Below are positions 35,652 through 38,364 of a DNA stretch of 38,364 nucleotides, in pieces (within the stretch, counting starts at the first letter, position 1; each line of letters opens with the position of its first letter). The stretch comes from Myxococcales bacterium (lineage in GTDB: Bacteria > Myxococcota_A > UBA9042), in the NCBI GenBank assembly GCA_023954815.1, contig JAGSHB010000039.1:1-38364 (forward strand), written 5' to 3'. The notes below the pieces were generated by a model, which was given only the letters and a program-made list of their open reading frames with translations, did no database searches and was not told where the DNA came from. Both the position numbers and the translations under genes were made by a program.

Positions 35652-36523
35652 GCGGCAAGAAGACCGGAACCGATCGCAATCCAAGCCAGCAGGGATCGGG
35701 GCCCAGTTGGCTTCCTCACCTATTTCTCGTCCCGTTTTCCGTGGCGACGCTCTATCCCGTCCTCTACGTCGTCAAACTCGCACTGTCAGGCAACGACGGC
35801 GCCTCAGCCTCGCCCATTCCGACCTCGATCAGCATGGACGCGTTCGCCACCGTGGTGGGGAACACCGACAGCCACGGCAACTGGCTCTTCGGCCAACAAC
35901 TGCTCAACTCGCTGGTCATCGCTGGGCTCACCACGGTCGTCGGTATCGTCCTGGCCTGCACGGCCGCGTACGGCTTCGCCCGTTTCGAGTTTCCAGGCCG
36001 CCGCGTCGGGTTGCTAGGCTTCCTCGCGACACAGATGTTTCCCGGTATTCTGACGATGATTCCGCTGTACGTCTTGATGCAGAAACTCGGACTTCTCGAC
36101 TCGATCGCTGGCCTCACGCTGGTCTACGCGACGACGTCCATTCCGTTTTGTACGTGGACCCTGAAGGGCTACTTCGACACCCTGCCCCGCGAGCTGGAAG
36201 AGTCAGCCTACATCGACGGCGCGAGTCGCTTGACGATCTTCACGCGCATCATCTTACCCCTATCGGCACCGGCGATCGCCGTCACAGCGCTCTTTTCGTT
36301 CATGAGCGCGTGGAACGAGTTCGTGTTGGCCTACACCTTTCTGAGCTCCGAGCAGGCGTTTACCCTGCCGGTTCAGATCCGTAACTACGTCGGGGACAAA
36401 GACGTGCAGTGGAGCCTCTTCGCGGCCTCGTCGCTGCTGGTTTCCTTGCCGGTGATGGCCCTATTTTATGCGCTGGAAAAGCATCTGGTCGGTGGCCTGA
36501 CCGCAGGCGGCGTCAAAGGGTAG
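35648..36523 (+). CDS. Sugar ABC permease 2 (MalG-like)
   Basis: 291 residues, normal length, six predicted membrane helices. The EAA loop reads EESAYIDGASRLTIFTRIILP, the site where the ATPase couples to the membrane part. It ends in a MalG-like tail (LEKHLVGGLTAGGVKG), a hallmark of the CUT1 MalG subunit. Its ATG overlaps the stop of the MalF-like gene (ATGA), so both permeases are made in step. It is the last gene of the operon; the next gene is convergent after 15 bp and no intrinsic terminator is visible between them. Confidence 0.95.
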   Translation: MSGKKTGTDRNPSQQGSGPSWLPHLFLVPFSVATLYPVLYVVKLALSGNDGASASPIPTSISMDAFATVVGNTDSHGNWLFGQQLLNSLVIAGLTTVVGIVLACTAAYGFARFEFPGRRVGLLGFLATQMFPGILTMIPLYVLMQKLGLLDSIAGLTLVYATTSIPFCTWTLKGYFDTLPRELEESAYIDGASRLTIFTRIILPLSAPAIAVTALFSFMSAWNEFVLAYTFLSSEQAFTLPVQIRNYVGDKDVQWSLFAASSLLVSLPVMALFYALEKHLVGGLTAGGVKG

Positions 36524-36538
36524 CGGCTCCTTGGCCGA

Positions 36539-37069
36539 TCAATCCGCACTCAACCACGCTGCCGGGAGTCGCACGGTGACCCGCACGACCGGGTCGACCT
36601 TCAACGCACCCATCGCTGCACGGAAGGGTTTAATCCCGTAATCGCGTTGGTCGAGTTCAGTCGACAGCTCAGCGAATTCCCCGGAAACTCGGCCTAGAAG
36701 GCGCACGGGCCGCGTCACGCCGTGCAGAGATAGCGCCCCATCCACACGGACCTGCCCTGGCGATTGACTCACCGTCGTCCACCGGTAGCGCACCGCTGGA
36801 AACCGATGACTATGCAAGACATCTCGGTGTAGATTCTCGATAATCCGCCGCTCATCACCCCGCCCAAAGGGGACGATTTCGCCGCCCTGCTCGGCGCCGA
36901 GCAGTCGAAGGTCAGCGACAGGCACGGTGACCTCGCCCGGAGCTGTCAGAGACCACTGGCCAGTTAGTTTGTCTACGGAGAAACAAAGATCGTGTGCGAT
37001 CTTCGACAGTATACCCTGCTTGCGTGTATGCACACGGCAGCGAACGTCGTCGGCAGTGAATTGGATCAT
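36539..37069 (-). CDS. YceI-like lipid-binding protein without signal peptide
   Basis: 176 residues. YceI proteins are beta-barrels that bind isoprenoid-like lipids. Family blocks are RDVLHSHRFPAVRY, GALSLHGVTRPVRL and the closing DYGIKPFRAAMGALKVDPVVRVTV. Unlike E. coli YceI, the N-terminus (MIQFTADDVRCRVHTRK) has no signal peptide. A longer frame starting at 37159 adds 30 residues that also do not look like a signal, so the protein is probably cytoplasmic. The ribosome site is weak. It is convergent with the ABC operon and divergent from the last gene. Confidence 0.85.
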   Translation of the reverse strand: MIQFTADDVRCRVHTRKQGILSKIAHDLCFSVDKLTGQWSLTAPGEVTVPVADLRLLGAEQGGEIVPFGRGDERRIIENLHRDVLHSHRFPAVRYRWTTVSQSPGQVRVDGALSLHGVTRPVRLLGRVSGEFAELSTELDQRDYGIKPFRAAMGALKVDPVVRVTVRLPAAWLSAD

Positions 37070-37215
37070 GATGGAGCCCGTTGTGATTGGCGAACGGCGG
37101 TCATGGCCAGCAAAACCCTTGCCATGACCCAATTCGTCGGGCAGACACGACCCCGACACGTGTCAACATAGTCCACCTGCCAATACGATGCAGAGCGGGC
37201 TTGCGGGAGGCAGAA

Positions 37216-38364
37216 ATGAGCGCGACACATCGGCAAACCCAACCATCTCGAGGCCTGATTCGAGCCCTATTGGGAGGACTGGCCCTGCTGTTGCTGACCG
37301 CCGCTGGATGCGGTCCAATGTACGTGCAGCCCCAGAACGACGCCTACTACAGGGGCGCTCCTGCGCCGCAGCCCACGCAACCTGCATACACGCAGCCGGT
37401 CGCACCGGCCGCCGCGCCGGCGACGACGGTCGCGCAAGACGACCCCAGCGCCTACTTCAGCGATCTCTCCCGCTACGGCCGCTGGCTCTACTTGGCCGGC
37501 TACGGCCGCGTCTGGTTCCCGCGGGCCAACCGCACGCCGGGCTGGCGTCCCTACTACCTCGGCTACTGGGAGAACACCGCTTACGGGTGGACCTGGGTCA
37601 GCAACGAGTCCTGGGGATGGGGTCCGTATCACTACGGTCGCTGGTTCTGGAGCAACCAACTTCGCGGTTGGGCCTGGCAGCCTGGCTACGAGTGGGCGCC
37701 CGCTTGGGTGACTTGGCGCACCGGCGGCGGCTGCGTGGGTTGGGCGCCGATGGGGCCCCGCAACGTGCGCGTCAACCACTACAGCTACTGGATCTTTGTC
37801 CGTCACAACAGCTTCTATCGCCAGCGGGTCAACACCGTCGTGGTGCAGCCGGCAGTGGCATCGCGGATTTACACGCAAACCGTTGTTCTCGGCCACCGCG
37901 GCAGCGTTCGCACGCGCGGCGGCACGGTCGTGACCTACAACCGTGGCCCGCGCACTCGAACGGTGCAGACGTGGACGCGCAAGCCCGTCACCGCTCGGAA
38001 GATCAGCGCAATTCCGTCGGCGCGACCACGCAACGTCCCCACACCTCGCACCCGCCGCCCGGCACCTGGCGCACGACCCGCGAAGCCGCGTGTCGACACA
38101 GGAACCCGCCCTCGCCCCGGCACATCGGCCCGCCCGGGACCCGGGGCTTCCATGGGAGGCACCCCTGGCGCTCGCCCCACCCCAGGCACGCGTCCAGCGC
38201 CAACAGCTCGCCCGGCTCCCGGCACGCGCCCAGCGCCGACCTACCGGCCACCACCCGGTACACGGCCGGCACCCACGTATCGCCCGGCTCCGGGTACGCG
38301 GCCGGCACCCACGTATCGCCCAGGAACTCGGCCAGCGCCTGGGGTTCGTCCCGCGCCGACCTAC
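37216..38364 (+). CDS. DUF6600-like Trp/Tyr-rich lipoprotein with Pro/Arg repeat tail (cut by window end)
   Basis: 383 codons with no stop; the gene runs off the end. GGGAGG lies 5 bp before the ATG. The signal peptide ends in the lipobox TAAGC. A Pro/Gln/Ala linker leads to an aromatic domain at about residues 78-200 with YGRWLYLAGYGRVWFP, GYWENTAYGWTWVSNESWGW and GWAWQPGYEWAPAWVTWR, the pattern of DUF6600 (YXWGWGP-type) proteins, whose function is unknown. From about residue 280 the chain is Pro/Arg/Thr-rich and ends in repeats of GTRPAPTYRP, probably disordered. The opposite strand also has open frames here, but they are shadows. Confidence 0.82.
   Translation, partial: MSATHRQTQPSRGLIRALLGGLALLLLTAAGCGPMYVQPQNDAYYRGAPAPQPTQPAYTQPVAPAAAPATTVAQDDPSAYFSDLSRYGRWLYLAGYGRVWFPRANRTPGWRPYYLGYWENTAYGWTWVSNESWGWGPYHYGRWFWSNQLRGWAWQPGYEWAPAWVTWRTGGGCVGWAPMGPRNVRVNHYSYWIFVRHNSFYRQRVNTVVVQPAVASRIYTQTVVLGHRGSVRTRGGTVVTYNRGPRTRTVQTWTRKPVTARKISAIPSARPRNVPTPRTRRPAPGARPAKPRVDTGTRPRPGTSARPGPGASMGGTPGARPTPGTRPAPTARPAPGTRPAPTYRPPPGTRPAPTYRPAPGTRPAPTYRPGTRPAPGVRPAPTY
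38227..38364 (+). repeat. In-gene Pro/Arg-coding repeats, 36-bp period
   Basis: CGGCCGGCACCCACGTAT occurs at 38263-38280 and again at 38299-38316, and related copies extend on both sides. They encode GTRPAPTYRP-like units of the DUF6600-like lipoprotein. The window stops within the repeat, which is a common place for a short-read assembly to break. Confidence 0.8.

Noticed and set aside
37267-37896. Minus-strand open frames opposite the last gene (also 37935-38308)
   Set aside because: The plus strand has a strong ribosome site, a lipobox and a clear aromatic domain; the minus frames are low-complexity shadows.

Overview
The window reads as one stretch of a GC-rich Gram-negative chromosome, most likely from a member of the Myxococcota (former Deltaproteobacteria) or a close uncultured relative. 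This is inferred from gene content: a Ser/Thr kinase fused to a sigma-54 activator, many lipoproteins with Asp/Ala/Gly-rich acidic linkers, a giant Cys-rich CTDC-repeat protein, and an AccD2/MCC-like acyl-CoA carboxylase with an acyl-CoA dehydrogenase. I see no tRNA, rRNA, transposase or CRISPR array. Both ends fall inside repeats, so the window may be a whole assembly contig.

Left part (1-8.5 kb). Two perfect copies and a stub of a 112-bp unit, which reads on the minus strand as a tandem intrinsic terminator, follow a 1383-residue secreted lipoprotein made of about 34 Cys-rich modules and a six-bladed NHL propeller. After a 508-bp divergent gap come glgC and glgA, which make ADP-glucose and then glycogen, and a small lipoprotein with three Cys repeats.

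Middle (8.5-19.2 kb). An M28 metallopeptidase lipoprotein and a Cys-containing Sel1-like lipoprotein are divergent. A minus-strand catabolic set follows: acyl-CoA dehydrogenase, carboxyltransferase, biotin carboxylase/BCCP and a BKACE (DUF849) enzyme, interrupted by a plus-strand YhiN/BaiN-type flavoprotein. The set suggests oxidation and carboxylation of a branched acyl-CoA (leucine/isovalerate or a terpenoid acid), with BKACE as an unusual last member.

Signalling block (18.2-26.3 kb). A 1679-residue protein joins a Ser/Thr kinase, NTPase, TPR, GAF, sigma-54 AAA+ and Fis-type HTH. It is followed 3 bp later by a second kinase and then a radical SAM protein. In the divergent promoter region lies a good -24/-12 (sigma-54) promoter aimed at two tandem acidic lipoproteins that share the start CVVNPVPTPG. 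This kinase/sigma-54/lipoprotein unit is the best candidate here for an undescribed regulatory system.

Envelope and sugar transport (26.3-38.4 kb). On the minus strand are a YcbB-like L,D-transpeptidase and a translationally coupled pair: a membrane-anchored protein with a zinc-PLC/S1-P1-type metal motif and a HEAT-like protein. Divergent from them is a four-gene sugar ABC importer (ATPase, binding lipoprotein, two permeases) whose first permease carries an extra N-terminal sensor-like domain. A YceI-like protein and a truncated DUF6600-type lipoprotein with Pro/Arg repeats end the window. The importer and glgCA fit a lifestyle of sugar uptake and polyglucan storage, but they are 23 kb apart and nothing seen links their control.
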